DNA from: Sedimenticola sp.
Lineage (GTDB): Bacteria > Pseudomonadota > Gammaproteobacteria > Chromatiales > Chromatiaceae
Direction of reading: 5' to 3'
DNA length: 64,000 nucleotides
Assembly: GCA_011051655.1 (NCBI GenBank)
Contig: DRKS01000013.1
Coordinates: 21,811-85,810, forward strand
Made by a program: the position numbers and the translations under genes. Of this stretch, positions 1 to 11,630 are shown piece by piece. The notes under the pieces were generated by a model. The model was not told where the DNA came from. It did no database searches and saw only the letters and a list, made by a program, of their open reading frames with translations. Position 1 is the first letter of the stretch; each line of letters opens with the position of its first letter.

Positions 1-1
1 C

Positions 2-640
2 ATCCTCTCCTATATCATGTGCCGGGCCATGAACCGCAAGTTCCTGGCGGTTATCGCGGGCGGATTCGGCACGGCGGGCGGGACGGCGGCCGCGGGCGAC
101 GGCGAGCAGCAGGAGTACGCCCCCGCCACCTCCCCGGAGGAAGTGGCCGAGTTGCTGGACAGCTCCAAGCAGGTGATCATCGTGCCCGGTTACGGTATGG
201 CGGTGGCCCAGGCCCAGCACACCATCAACGAGATCACGCGCAAGCTGCGCGCCAAGGACATCAACGTGCGATTCGCCATCCATCCCGTAGCGGGGCGCAT
301 GCCGGGCCACATGAACGTCCTGCTGGCCGAGGCCAAGGTGCCCTATGACATCGTGCTGGAAATGGATGAGATCAACGAGGACTTCCCGGAGACGGATGCC
401 GTCCTGGTCATTGGCGCCAACGATATCGTCAACCCCAGCGCCCTGGACGACCCCAACAGCCCCATCGCCGGCATGCCGGTGCTGGAGGTCTGGAAGGCGG
501 GCACCGTGGTGGTCATGAAGCGTGGCAAGGGAACAGGCTACGCCGGCGTGGACAATCCCCTGTTTTTCAGGGACAACACCCGCATGCTGTACGGCGACGC
601 CAAGGCCAGCGCGGACGCCATCCTGTCCAACCTCGGCTGA
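2..640 (+). CDS. pntB: NAD(P) transhydrogenase subunit beta, C-terminal part (5' end outside window)
   Basis: The reading frame is open from base 2, so the gene starts upstream of the window; only about the last 212 residues are seen. The sequence begins with hydrophobic residues ([12 protein letters not shown], the end of the membrane domain). It continues into the NADP(H)-binding domain III, recognised by the [12 protein letters not shown] nucleotide-binding loop, the [15 protein letters not shown] segment, the [14 protein letters not shown] segment and the terminal [18 protein letters not shown] segment. PntB uses the proton-motive force to pass hydride from NADH to NADP+ at the inner membrane, supplying NADPH for biosynthesis. 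A strong terminator follows the stop codon. Identification is firm; only the N-terminal completeness is unknown. Confidence 0.95.
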   Translation: MLSYIMCRAMNRKFLAVIAGGFGTAGGTAAAGDGEQQEYAPATSPEEVAELLDSSKQVIIVPGYGMAVAQAQHTINEITRKLRAKDINVRFAIHPVAGRMPGHMNVLLAEAKVPYDIVLEMDEINEDFPETDAVLVIGANDIVNPSALDDPNSPIAGMPVLEVWKAGTVVVMKRGKGTGYAGVDNPLFFRDNTRMLYGDAKASADAILSNLG

Positions 641-677
641 TCTGATGATCTACCCAATTTAAATTTGGGACAAAAAA

Positions 678-711
678 GGCCCTCCCCAGACCGGGGAGGG
701 TCTTTTTTTTT
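678..711. terminator. Bidirectional rho-independent terminator between pntB and the PagL-like gene
   Basis: An 8-bp stem CCCTCCCC/GGGGAGGG is followed by nine or more T on the plus strand and preceded by AAAAAA on the plus strand, which is a T-run on the minus strand. It therefore can end both convergent genes. Confidence 0.85.
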
Positions 712-712
712 G

Positions 713-1285
713 TTAAAACCGAAAGCCCAGGCGCAAGCCAAGCGTATCCATTCCCTCATTGGGGGAAGTCAGATAAGCGTTGGATACATGATCAAAGGCA
801 ACAGACAGGCGCACACTCTGGCTAAATGAATAACCAACCTCTATTGGAAACCTTACCAATACCCTTGAGCCCAACTCTTTTTTTCCTTCCTCTGATGTAT
901 CTATTTCACCGTCATGCACGGCCAATCCCGCACCCAGGTTCAAGAATATACCTGACTTAAAGTCATACTCCCAAAGGAGTCCGGCATAGACCTTATTAGT
1001 ATCCCCACTATCATTAACGCTGATGCCGATATTAGGGCGCACATATCCGGAAAGCAGATCAAAGCTCGCAGAACCGAAGATATACTCGGCGTTGTAATCT
1101 ATGCCACCTTCACGGCGGAAGCCACTCCATAAACCGTCTACATCGTGGGCCAATATTCCAAATCGCACCTCGGATTTCCGCGTCCTCCCTTGCCCATCCG
1201 CAGTAGTTTCAGCATGGGCATAAGAGGCTATGCCCAGGAATGCAATGAAGGCCATGGAGAGCAATCCATGGCTCCGGGTCGACAT
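713..1285 (-). CDS. PagL-like lipid A 3-O-deacylase / acyloxyacyl hydrolase family, outer membrane
   Basis: A 190-residue exported protein. I chose the ATG at 1285 because it begins a good signal peptide (MSTRSHG, a hydrophobic stretch, then AHA|ET); the frame is open further upstream but encodes nothing signal-like. The mature part has alternating beta-strand character ending in an aromatic residue (LRLGFRF), as expected for a small beta-barrel. The FDHVSNA motif near the C-terminus matches the His-x-Ser-Asn-Ala catalytic region of the PagL family, which removes a 3-hydroxyacyl chain from lipid A in the outer membrane. It stands alone, convergent with pntB. An unspecific small barrel is the alternative, but the HxSNA motif favours PagL. 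Confidence 0.75.
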   Translation of the reverse strand: MSTRSHGLLSMAFIAFLGIASYAHAETTADGQGRTRKSEVRFGILAHDVDGLWSGFRREGGIDYNAEYIFGSASFDLLSGYVRPNIGISVNDSGDTNKVYAGLLWEYDFKSGIFLNLGAGLAVHDGEIDTSEEGKKELGSRVLVRFPIEVGYSFSQSVRLSVAFDHVSNAYLTSPNEGMDTLGLRLGFRF

Positions 1286-1524
1286 CAGTTGCTTAGTGCC
1301 CCCACCTGTTGATGAGTACGCACGCTTTTTAGCGGGAAATATGGATCTATCGTTAAGAAGAAAAACCGAACCCACCATAGCGGCGCTGAAGCGCCCTTGA
1401 ATAAAAAGCATTATTAGTCTCCCTGTCACTGTCTGTGGATTCAGCCCCGATCCATTTTTAGAGCAACATTCATCATTGTCAACCGCATGACATACATCCA
1501 GTGGAACAGAGGGGCATTATTACT

Positions 1525-1560
1525 ACAAAAAGAAAAAGGCGCATCCAAAATGGATGCGCC
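1525..1560 (-). terminator. Rho-independent terminator of icd
   Basis: Perfect 9-bp stem GGCGCATCC/GGATGCGCC with a 5-nt loop. On the minus strand it is followed by a T-rich run (complement of AAAAAGAAAAA). It lies about 110 bp past the icd stop codon. Confidence 0.8.
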
Positions 1561-1620
1561 TCCCCTGTTGCAGTTTACGCCGTGGGAGAGAAACCCTGAA
1601 CCAACCAGGGTTCTCCTGCC

Positions 1621-4369
<2,749 letters not shown>

Positions 4370-7132
4370 TTAGCCTACATAGGTGACCTTGCTGGCCGGG
4401 GTGCGGGTGTCCATGTTGCGGCCGCGGTTGGTATGGTCGTCGATCTCCGCCGCGCTGCCGATCATGCGTCCGTACACGAACACGGTGAAGGCGGCCGCTT
4501 CAAGCTGCTGCTCGGTGACCTTGCCTTCGGCATAGGGCCGCCACAGCATCTTGAGCAGGATCACCGCAATCACGGCATCCACGTTGACGCAGTAGACGTT
4601 CTTGCTGACGCCCACCTTGCACAGGGCCTCCACCAGTTCGTGGTAGTACTCCAGGAAGATGTTGTAGGCCCCCTGCTTTTTGATCAGGTCCCGCACGAAC
4701 ACTTCCCGGGGGTCGAAATTGACATCCTTGCCCTTGAACACCGGATGGTTGATGCAGGGGATCTTGGCGTAGGACAGTTCACCCGCGGCCTTGGCCTTGG
4801 TCTTGTACTCCTTGTACTCCTTGGCGTACTTGAGGGCCATGCCGGCGAGATCCAGGCCGTGGTCGGGATCCCCCGGATCCTTGAGGCCGGAGTCCCTGAA
4901 CTGCTGCATCAGGAAGGCCATGGCCTCGAAGCCGTTGCCGCCGTGGGCGTAGCCGGTGTGGGAGAGGAAACCAAGATAGCATTTGTTGACCTGCACCCGC
5001 TCCGGCACCTCGGGACCGTCGGCGCTGACCGCGCCCTTGGCCCCCTGGGCGGAGATGGTGCCGGGGCCGTTGGTGGTCAGCAGGCCCAGCAGGATGGACA
5101 GGGCGAACAGCTCGCCCTCGTCCGCCTTCCTGCTCAGCAGCGCCAGGTGGGCCGTCTCGGTGAAGCCCCAGTCGTTCATCAGCTCCTGCTCGCTGACGCC
5201 GCAGAAGCTCCCTTCCTGCTGCTGATCGGCGGCGCCGGAAGAGCCTATCAGGGTGCTGAAGATGCGCAGGTGCCAGGGCATGTTCACCAGGGTGAACACG
5301 GAGACCCGCTTGTGCATCAGGGGCTTCCATACCAGGTGGCTGGCCGCCGCGGCCGGGATGGCATCCTCGGCGACGGCCTTGCCGGTGCGCTCGGCCAGGG
5401 CCTCGAGAAAGCGCAGGAAAACGGATTTGACGCCGCGGCTCTTCAGCGCCGCCAGCATGCCTTCGCTGCGGACCGTGGCGCTGTCCGCCAGCAGGGCGTC
5501 GGCGGCGGAGCCGGAAGCAGCCTCTTCCACCTGGGCGCCGATGTCGAAGTCCTCGTCGGCCGGATCGGACAGGCCGGACTGGCCGAACAGGTCTTTCAGG
5601 GCCTCGGCCGCAGCCTTGGCGCCGGCCACCTCGTTGGGACCGACAATCGCCAGCGCGGAGGCAAGCACGGTATTGGGGCTGTTACCCGCCGCGCGGGCCG
5701 CATCGGCCGCGGCTATGGTCATTTCCCCGGCCTGATTCACATAGGCGTTGAGGACCACGTTCACCAGGGCCCGGCCGTTCTCATCCGGATACTCACGGGC
5801 CAGCGCCAGCACCAGGTTCTCCTCGAAGCTGTGGGTCGAGGCATCCAGGACGCTCACGCCCTGGAGGCGGCTCACCTGGGTCTTCGGGTCCATCATGGAG
5901 GCGCCGGAGGCGTCCTTCATGGACTGGCGCGGGAAGACCACGCCCACCTGCTTGGCCAGGGCGGCGATCTGCTCATTGTAGGGCGGCATGGCCTCCACCA
6001 CCGGCAGATCCAGCTCCGGCGGCAGGCCGATATCCAGGTCGCTGGCGAACCAGGGCTTCAGGGAGAGATCGCCCCTGGGCTCGAAGTCGGGCTCAACGCC
6101 GTTGAGGGCCATGACCGCCGTCATGGCCGCCGGGATGTGAGCGATATTGGTCACCACCGCGCCCTTGGCGGTGCAGACCGGGTTTTCCGGGGTGTACAGG
6201 GCGTCCACCCCGAACTTCTCCATGAACCAGCGCTCCTTGGCCTCGGCATTGTCGCCGGAGCCGGCAATGGCCCCGGCATGGCCGCAGGCGCGGGTCAGCT
6301 TGGCCTTCCAGCGGCCCACCACGCAGGCCACCACGGGCTTTTTGAATACCACGTCCTGCTCGTAATAACCGCCGGGCTCGATGTACATCACCGCCCCCTT
6401 GCTGCGGTCATCGTTTTGGAAGGCGTGGGCGAATTCCGGGGCGGCGAAGTGGATGTAGACATCCTTGCCGGAGGAGATGGAAGCCGTGGTGCCCCAGCCC
6501 GCCGTCAGCAGATAGGTCGCGATGGTGGTGGTAAAGTTACCGGAATTGGAGAACAGGGCGATGGAGCCCGGCACCAGGGATTCCTCGGGGGCGTTGCCGC
6601 CCAGGGCGCCGCCGATGCGCACGTGATGGTGGGCGTCGGCGATGCCGAGGCAGTTGGCGCCAAAGGCGTCCACGCCCTGCTGCTGGCAATACTGGCGAAT
6701 GATGCGGGCATCCGACAGGGGCACCTTCTCGGTGAGGATGACCACCTTGTTGATGTCCGGGTTGACCCGCACCGCCTCGATGACCGAGTCCTTCACGCCG
6801 GAGGGCGGCACATAGACCACGGCCACGTTGAACTGGTGACCCGCCTCCAGCGCCTCGGCCACGTTGTTGTAAACGGGAATGTCGCCGATCTCGGTCTTCA
6901 TCACCGAGCCGGAACGGCCCGGCATGGTGCCGCAGACGATATTGCCGCCGGAATAGACATGGCTGACGGGGGTTACGGTGCGGCTCTCGCCGCCCAAAAT
7001 ATTCAATACGCACACCCGGTCTTCCTTGGTGGCGATCTGCTCCAGGGAATCGATTCCCACATAGTAATGCTCAAAAGCCGCTACGCCGCGCGGAATCCGG
7101 CTACGCTTTCCAGAACTGGTTATGGATGACAT
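4370..7132 (-). CDS. aclA: ATP citrate lyase, large subunit (type II; succinyl-CoA synthetase alpha-like plus citrate synthase-like)
   Basis: A 920-residue subunit, much longer than the roughly 600-residue AclA of Chlorobium. Residues about 30-400 are a CoA-binding/CoA-ligase module with the phosphohistidine loop CGHAGAIAGSGDNAEAKERW. A linker and a long alpha-helical region follow. The C-terminal part (about 600-920) is citrate synthase-like, with TTNGPGTISAQGAKG and SHTGYAHGGNGFEAM. The enzyme cleaves citrate with ATP and CoA to acetyl-CoA and oxaloacetate, the defining step of the reductive TCA cycle. It lies 44 bp after aclB, is read in the same direction and has its own GAGG site. The extra-long form matches what has been called type II ACL in gammaproteobacterial sulfur oxidisers such as the Riftia symbiont. 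I infer cytoplasmic, autotrophic function. Confidence 0.9.
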   Translation of the reverse strand: MSSITSSGKRSRIPRGVAAFEHYYVGIDSLEQIATKEDRVCVLNILGGESRTVTPVSHVYSGGNIVCGTMPGRSGSVMKTEIGDIPVYNNVAEALEAGHQFNVAVVYVPPSGVKDSVIEAVRVNPDINKVVILTEKVPLSDARIIRQYCQQQGVDAFGANCLGIADAHHHVRIGGALGGNAPEESLVPGSIALFSNSGNFTTTIATYLLTAGWGTTASISSGKDVYIHFAAPEFAHAFQNDDRSKGAVMYIEPGGYYEQDVVFKKPVVACVVGRWKAKLTRACGHAGAIAGSGDNAEAKERWFMEKFGVDALYTPENPVCTAKGAVVTNIAHIPAAMTAVMALNGVEPDFEPRGDLSLKPWFASDLDIGLPPELDLPVVEAMPPYNEQIAALAKQVGVVFPRQSMKDASGASMMDPKTQVSRLQGVSVLDASTHSFEENLVLALAREYPDENGRALVNVVLNAYVNQAGEMTIAAADAARAAGNSPNTVLASALAIVGPNEVAGAKAAAEALKDLFGQSGLSDPADEDFDIGAQVEEAASGSAADALLADSATVRSEGMLAALKSRGVKSVFLRFLEALAERTGKAVAEDAIPAAAASHLVWKPLMHKRVSVFTLVNMPWHLRIFSTLIGSSGAADQQQEGSFCGVSEQELMNDWGFTETAHLALLSRKADEGELFALSILLGLLTTNGPGTISAQGAKGAVSADGPEVPERVQVNKCYLGFLSHTGYAHGGNGFEAMAFLMQQFRDSGLKDPGDPDHGLDLAGMALKYAKEYKEYKTKAKAAGELSYAKIPCINHPVFKGKDVNFDPREVFVRDLIKKQGAYNIFLEYYHELVEALCKVGVSKNVYCVNVDAVIAVILLKMLWRPYAEGKVTEQQLEAAAFTVFVYGRMIGSAAEIDDHTNRGRNMDTRTPASKVTYVG

Positions 7133-7176
7133 GCTGAACCTCTATTCTTTGATTCTGTAACTGACCGTGACTTGTA

Positions 7177-8472
7177 TCAGGCTGCCGCTTCGGGCTTGTA
7201 GTCGATGCCCATCGCCTTGGCGATGGCCTCTCTGCCGCCCTTGTGCCGCATCCAGTCGTCGATGTCTTTGGCATAGTTCACCACGCCACTCATGGATGAA
7301 TCGAAGCCGAACATGCGGTAGGGGATTTTCAGGCCGTCCAGGGTGTCTTTGAGGTAGCCCATGCCGCGGATCAGGTTGGGTCCGCCACGGCCCACCACCA
7401 CGTAGAGGGGCTTGGGTCCGTTGGCGTTGAAATAATCACGCAGGGCGTCGCCCATGGCGCGGAAGGTCTCGAAGATGTCGGTGTTGTTGGCCTTGCCGCC
7501 GATGATGAACAGGACGTTGCTCTGCGCCAGCCAGTACTTATAGGTGATCCGGCTGATCTCGTACATCTTCTCGTAAGGCGGGTTGCCGCCGAAATCGGAG
7601 GAGATGATGCCGGCGTCGCCCAGCAGCTCGGTCACCAGGGCGTTGGCGCCGCCGCCGAAGGTCATGGCGGTGATGGTGCCCTGATCGTTGGTGACGAACA
7701 CGTCCGACTGGCCCTGGTAGGTCCGCAACTGGTTCACTTCGCGCTCGTAGTCGGTCAGCTCGGAGCTGTCCAGATCGGAAGGCAGGCGCAAACGCTTGTA
7801 GCTGGGATCATCCGTATCGAAAGAGCACTTGAAATCACAGGCCACCGGCACCAGGCGCCCTTTCTTGTTGGGCATCATGCGGATGGGATTCAGCTCCAGC
7901 ATGTTCATGCCGTAGTTGTGATACAGATCCCACAGCTTGGGCAGATTCTGCACCAGCGGGCTGATGATCTCGTTGGGGGCGCCCAGACGGCGCAGGGTGT
8001 TGGAGATGACGAAGCCCTTGAGGCCGGTCAGGGGATCGAACGGCACCGTGGCGATCTTGTCCGCCGGCAGCTCCTCGATGTCTACACCGCCGTGGTGGGT
8101 AATGGTGAGGGTCGGAGCCCGGTACTTGGTGCTGTCCGTGATGGAGACATAGATCTCGTATTCGGCCGGGATGGCGCTTTCAAAGGTGACGCCCTCCGCC
8201 TTGGCCTGGGTGGTGCCATGCATGTGCTTGGCAAAGTAGAGGCGCTCCTTTTCATTGATGGCGGTCTCCAGGTCCTTGGCGAAACCGATCAGGCCGGCCT
8301 TGCCCTTCTTGCCCACGCCGCCCTTGAACACAGGCTTTACCAGCACCATGCCCCACTTTTTGATCATCTCCCGGATCTCGTCCGTACTCGCCTCCGGCCC
8401 GAGAATCTCCGAGCGGGGAAAGTCCACGTAATCGAGGAGCTTGGAACCCCACAACATGCCTGTGATTTGCAT
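7177..8472 (-). CDS. aclB: ATP citrate lyase, small subunit (ATP-grasp, succinyl-CoA synthetase beta-like)
   Basis: A 431-residue protein. It has an N-terminal ATP-grasp domain (KWGMVLVKPVFKGGVGKKGKAGL, then the metal/ATP-binding NMLELNPIRMMP) and a C-terminal ligase-CoA domain (TMTFGGGANALVTELLG and VVVGRGGPNLIRGM). This subunit binds ATP and phosphorylates the catalytic histidine of AclA. Gene order aclB-aclA with 44 bp between them indicates cotranscription. The start is set by an AAGGAG site 7 nt upstream of the ATG. Upstream, between it and mdh, lies a long heptamer repeat tract, so the transcript may be regulated or processed there. Confidence 0.9.
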   Translation of the reverse strand: MQITGMLWGSKLLDYVDFPRSEILGPEASTDEIREMIKKWGMVLVKPVFKGGVGKKGKAGLIGFAKDLETAINEKERLYFAKHMHGTTQAKAEGVTFESAIPAEYEIYVSITDSTKYRAPTLTITHHGGVDIEELPADKIATVPFDPLTGLKGFVISNTLRRLGAPNEIISPLVQNLPKLWDLYHNYGMNMLELNPIRMMPNKKGRLVPVACDFKCSFDTDDPSYKRLRLPSDLDSSELTDYEREVNQLRTYQGQSDVFVTNDQGTITAMTFGGGANALVTELLGDAGIISSDFGGNPPYEKMYEISRITYKYWLAQSNVLFIIGGKANNTDIFETFRAMGDALRDYFNANGPKPLYVVVGRGGPNLIRGMGYLKDTLDGLKIPYRMFGFDSSMSGVVNYAKDIDDWMRHKGGREAIAKAMGIDYKPEAAA

Positions 8473-8524
8473 TTGTTGACTCCTTATAGATATATAAAGA
8501 TTTAAGCTTCAAGTATTGATTTGG

Positions 8525-8668
8525 CTGTTAGCTGTTAGCTGTTAGCTGTTAGCTGTTAGCTGTTAGCTGTTAGCTGTTAGCTGTTAGCTGTTAGCTGTTA
8601 GCTGTTAGCTGTTAGCTGAATGCTAATTGCTAATCGCTAACCGCTAATTGCTAATCGCTAACCGCTAT
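8525..8668. repeat. Two heptamer tandem repeat tracts between mdh and aclB
   Basis: Positions 8525-8615 are 13 perfect units of CTGTTAG. After a short junction, 8620-8668 is seven imperfect units of the form (T/C)GCTAA(T/C). Together they occupy most of the mdh-aclB gap. Two different unrelated 7-bp units side by side suggests that the 7-bp period, not a unique sequence, is what is kept or generated. Confidence 0.95.
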
Positions 8669-8671
8669 CAT

Positions 8672-9607
8672 CTAGAGCCCGGTTTCCTCGACGGTTGTCT
8701 TCACCGCCTCCAGGGTCTTGTCGAACATCGCCTGCTCCTCCGGCGTCAGTTCGAACTCGAGAATCTTCTCCAGGCCGCCGGCGCCGATGACGCAGGGCAC
8801 GCCCATAAAATAACCGTCGACGCCGTATTCGCCCTCGCACAGGCCGGCGGAGGAAATCACCCGCTTCTTGTCCTTCAGATAGGCCTCGACCATTTCGCAG
8901 CAGGATGCGGCCGGGCTGAAGTAGGCACTGCCATTGCCCAGCAGCTTGACCACTTCGGTGCCGGCCTCGCGGGTGCGGTCGGAGATGGCATCAATTTTCT
9001 CTTTGGGGAGCAGCGCCTCGAGGGGCACGCCGCCGACAGTGGCGGTACGGACCAGGGGGATCATGGTGGGGCCATGGCCACCCAGCACGATGGCGGATAC
9101 ATCTTCGGAGGACAACCCGGTCTCCATGGCCACGAAGGCCTTGAAGCGTCCGCTGTCCAGGGCGCCCGCCATGCCGATGACCCGCTCCTTCGGCAGGCCG
9201 GAGAGCTTGTAGAAGGCATAGACCATGGCGTCCAGGGGATTGGTGGTGAGGATCACGAAGGCGTTGGGGGCGTGTTCTTTCACCTTGTCCGCCACGTTTC
9301 GGATAATGCCCAGGTTGATTTCCAGGAGATCATCCCGGGTCATGCCGGGTTTTCTCGGCAGACCGGCGGTGATCACCACCACGTCGGCGCCCTCGATATC
9401 CGCATAATCCCCGGTGCCCGACAGGTTGACGTCATATCCGCCATGAGGCCGCAGCGCCATCATATCCAGGGCCTTGCCCTTCATGGGATCGGACAGTTCG
9501 GGACGATCCAGTATTACCACGTCACCCAACTCTTTCTGAGCGATAAGGAGCGCCAGGATACTTCCAATCTGGCCGCCCCCAATCAAAGCAATTTTTTTCC
9601 TGGACAT
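8672..9607 (-). CDS. mdh: Malate dehydrogenase (LDH-like family)
   Basis: A 311-residue NAD-dependent dehydrogenase of the LDH-like MDH group. The N-terminal Rossmann motif is IALIGGGQIG. The substrate loop holds PRKPGMTRDDLL (three arginine/lysine contacts), TTNPLDAMVY follows, and the catalytic aspartate and histidine lie in GALDSGRF and GGHGPTMIPL. It interconverts malate and oxaloacetate, the step next to ATP citrate lyase in the reductive direction. It is first in the mdh-aclB-aclA series, with an AAGGAG site upstream of the ATG. The two residual cysteines in SPAASCCEM are unremarkable. Confidence 0.95.
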   Translation of the reverse strand: MSRKKIALIGGGQIGSILALLIAQKELGDVVILDRPELSDPMKGKALDMMALRPHGGYDVNLSGTGDYADIEGADVVVITAGLPRKPGMTRDDLLEINLGIIRNVADKVKEHAPNAFVILTTNPLDAMVYAFYKLSGLPKERVIGMAGALDSGRFKAFVAMETGLSSEDVSAIVLGGHGPTMIPLVRTATVGGVPLEALLPKEKIDAISDRTREAGTEVVKLLGNGSAYFSPAASCCEMVEAYLKDKKRVISSAGLCEGEYGVDGYFMGVPCVIGAGGLEKILEFELTPEEQAMFDKTLEAVKTTVEETGL

Positions 9608-10284
9608 TTCGTCTACTCCTTACACCTAGTTATGAAGAGATTCACCCCAGGGCTTCACTGGCCCAGCGGGGCTGATCGCTTGTTCATTATGGATTTCTCG
9701 GGGAATGCAGAGAGATATTCGCGGTGGCCCTGGACAATAAGGGCGAAATATAAAGGAAGCGCCGGCTCCTGTGTATCCCCAATTTACGCCTAAACCAGTT
9801 TTACGGCCCTCATAACCCGCCTCAACAGTATAAAAATGGGGTGCGCCGCGGCGCCCAAAGCCGGCCGCCCCGGCGAAAATCGGCGTATCCTACCACAAGC
9901 CCGCATCGGGATGCCTGTAAAATTTACCTCGATTTGCATAAACGGCGGCCATCCTCCCGCCCCAGCGGCTGTCACCGGATGCGCCGCCATTTTCACTTCC
10001 GCACCACGGCGGGGCTTCTTTATAAATAAGAGGCTTTCAGACCGCACCAAAACCCCTGCCCAGGGGCCGGCCGCAACGACAACAATATTTGTCATTTCAT
10101 GCAGTTACGGCTGGCACAGCGAAGCGGGCACAAGAGCCTGGCCGTCATGGCCGCAAAGAAAATGCACAATAATCCAGCTCTGTCAATCTTGCACAAGGGT
10201 GCATCATGGGGTTGAATATGCCCCTCGCCGCCCGGAGGCAGCCCCATATTGGGCACTGATCCTAATTTACAAACGAGGTCGGGA
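9608..10284. other. Divergent intergenic region between mdh and hdrC
   Basis: About 680 bp between two divergent metabolic transcription units, so promoters of both must be here. I see no convincing promoter boxes, terminator or gene. Open frames at 9790-10095 (minus) and 9836-10291 (plus) lack ribosome sites and any recognisable protein character. Confidence 0.5.
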
Positions 10285-10677
10285 ATGCTGATCAACCCCG
10301 CTGCAAAAGACCTGAAAGCAATAAGAGAACTCGAGCTGGCCACCGGAGAGACCATCTCCGATTGCTACCAGTGCGGCAAATGCACCGCGGGCTGCCCGGC
10401 CTCCATGGACCCGCCGCCCAGCGTCCTGATCCAGCTTCTCAAGCTCGGCCAGTTCGAGATGGCGCGCAATGCCGAATCGATCTGGTCCTGCATGGCCTGC
10501 CTGACCTGTTCCGAACGCTGCCCCAAGAACGTCAGCCCGGCGGCCATCATCGAGGGACTCAAAAACCTGCACCTGCGAAACCAGGATCCCAGGGTCTGCC
10601 TTGAATCGATGAGCCGGAACTTCCTCGCCCACTCACCCCAGATGGCCGTTGTCAGCGGCTTTCGCAAATTCATATAA
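10285..10677 (+). CDS. hdrC: HdrC-like subunit, two [4Fe-4S] clusters
   Basis: A 130-residue iron-sulfur protein starting at the ATG at 10285, which has a GAGG site upstream; the frame is open earlier but without a site. Two ferredoxin-type motifs are visible: CYQCGKCTAGCPA near residue 31 and CMACLTCSERCPK near residue 71, followed by the NVSPAAIIEGLKN helix typical of HdrC. HdrC relays electrons between HdrA and the catalytic HdrB. It is the first gene of the hdr-frd-flx operon, 16 bp before hdrB. The protein is soluble, with no membrane segment. Confidence 0.9.
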   Translation: MLINPAAKDLKAIRELELATGETISDCYQCGKCTAGCPASMDPPPSVLIQLLKLGQFEMARNAESIWSCMACLTCSERCPKNVSPAAIIEGLKNLHLRNQDPRVCLESMSRNFLAHSPQMAVVSGFRKFI

Positions 10678-10693
10678 ACATTAAGGAATCCGG

Positions 10694-11605
10694 ATGTCAG
10701 AAAAGCCTGTTCGTATTCCCTACTATCCCGGCTGCACCCTGAAGACCAAGGCGCTGGGATTCGAGCGCTCCGCCATGGACTGCGCCGAGGTCATCGGCTT
10801 CGAAATGGACGAGCTGAAGGATTGGAACTGCTGCGGCGCCTCCTATCCGTTGACCAAGGACAACCTGATGGGTCTCACCGCCCCCACCAATATCCTGGTG
10901 GAGGCCGAGAAGCGCTGCCAGAAGGAAGAAGTGGATCCTAACCTGATCACCCTCTGCACCTTCTGTTACAACACCCTGAAGCGCACGGAATATGCGTTTC
11001 AGCAGGACGAGAGCAAACTCGAAACCATCAACGCCTTCCTCGACCGCAAATATGACGGATCCATACGGGTGGTCCATTACCTGGAGTACCTGCGCGACGT
11101 CATCGGCTTCGACAACGTGGCCAAGATGGTCAAGACCGATCTGAGCAAATACCGGGTGGCCCCCTACTACGGCTGCCTGCTGCTGAAGCCGAAAAAGGAG
11201 ATCGGGCTGGACGATCCCGAAGACCCGGTCATCCTGCACGATTTCCTCGACGCCCTGGGCTGCAAGGTGGTGGATTTTCCCGGCCAGGTGGACTGCTGCG
11301 GCTCCTACCTGGTGATGCGGGAGCCGGAGAAGGTATCGCAGCTCTCCTATGACATCCTTGCCGAGGCGGCGGAATATGGCGCCCAGGCCCTGGTCACCGC
11401 CTGCCCCCTGTGCCAGTCCAACCTGGACAAGAGCCAGAGCGACGAGACCCGGTTCAGCGGCCTCGACGGGGTGCCGGTGCTCTATTTCACCCAGCTTCTA
11501 GCCATCGCCTTTGGCCTGGACACAGAGAATCACCAGCTTGAAGACCATTTCATCGACCCGCGGCCCGTATTCGCCGCGGCCGGTGCGGATGGCGAAAGCG
11601 ACTAG
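10694..11605 (+). CDS. hdrB: HdrB-like subunit with two CCG cysteine-rich domains
   Basis: A 303-residue protein with two CCG repeats. The first is CTLKTKAL...NCCGASYP...CTFC, the second GCLLL...DCCGSYL...CPLC. In HdrB each repeat binds a noncubane [4Fe-4S] cluster that reduces a disulfide (heterodisulfide or an analogous thiol pair) by single-electron steps. In the NADH-dependent fumarate reductase of Hydrogenobacter a similar subunit is present, so the partner here could equally be the fumarate reductase encoded next door. The gene lies between hdrC and the Fe-S subunit, with an AAGGA site. No membrane segment. Confidence 0.9.
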   Translation: MSEKPVRIPYYPGCTLKTKALGFERSAMDCAEVIGFEMDELKDWNCCGASYPLTKDNLMGLTAPTNILVEAEKRCQKEEVDPNLITLCTFCYNTLKRTEYAFQQDESKLETINAFLDRKYDGSIRVVHYLEYLRDVIGFDNVAKMVKTDLSKYRVAPYYGCLLLKPKKEIGLDDPEDPVILHDFLDALGCKVVDFPGQVDCCGSYLVMREPEKVSQLSYDILAEAAEYGAQALVTACPLCQSNLDKSQSDETRFSGLDGVPVLYFTQLLAIAFGLDTENHQLEDHFIDPRPVFAAAGADGESD

Positions 11606-11630
11606 TTCGAGCTTGATCAGGAGTCAGTCC

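Noticed and set aside
4433..7129. An 898-codon frame antisense to aclA
   Set aside because: Same reason: it mirrors aclA almost exactly and is His/Gly/Leu-rich nonsense.
9790..10291. Open frames in the mdh-hdrC gap
   Set aside because: No ribosome site, poor protein composition, and both strands equally open.
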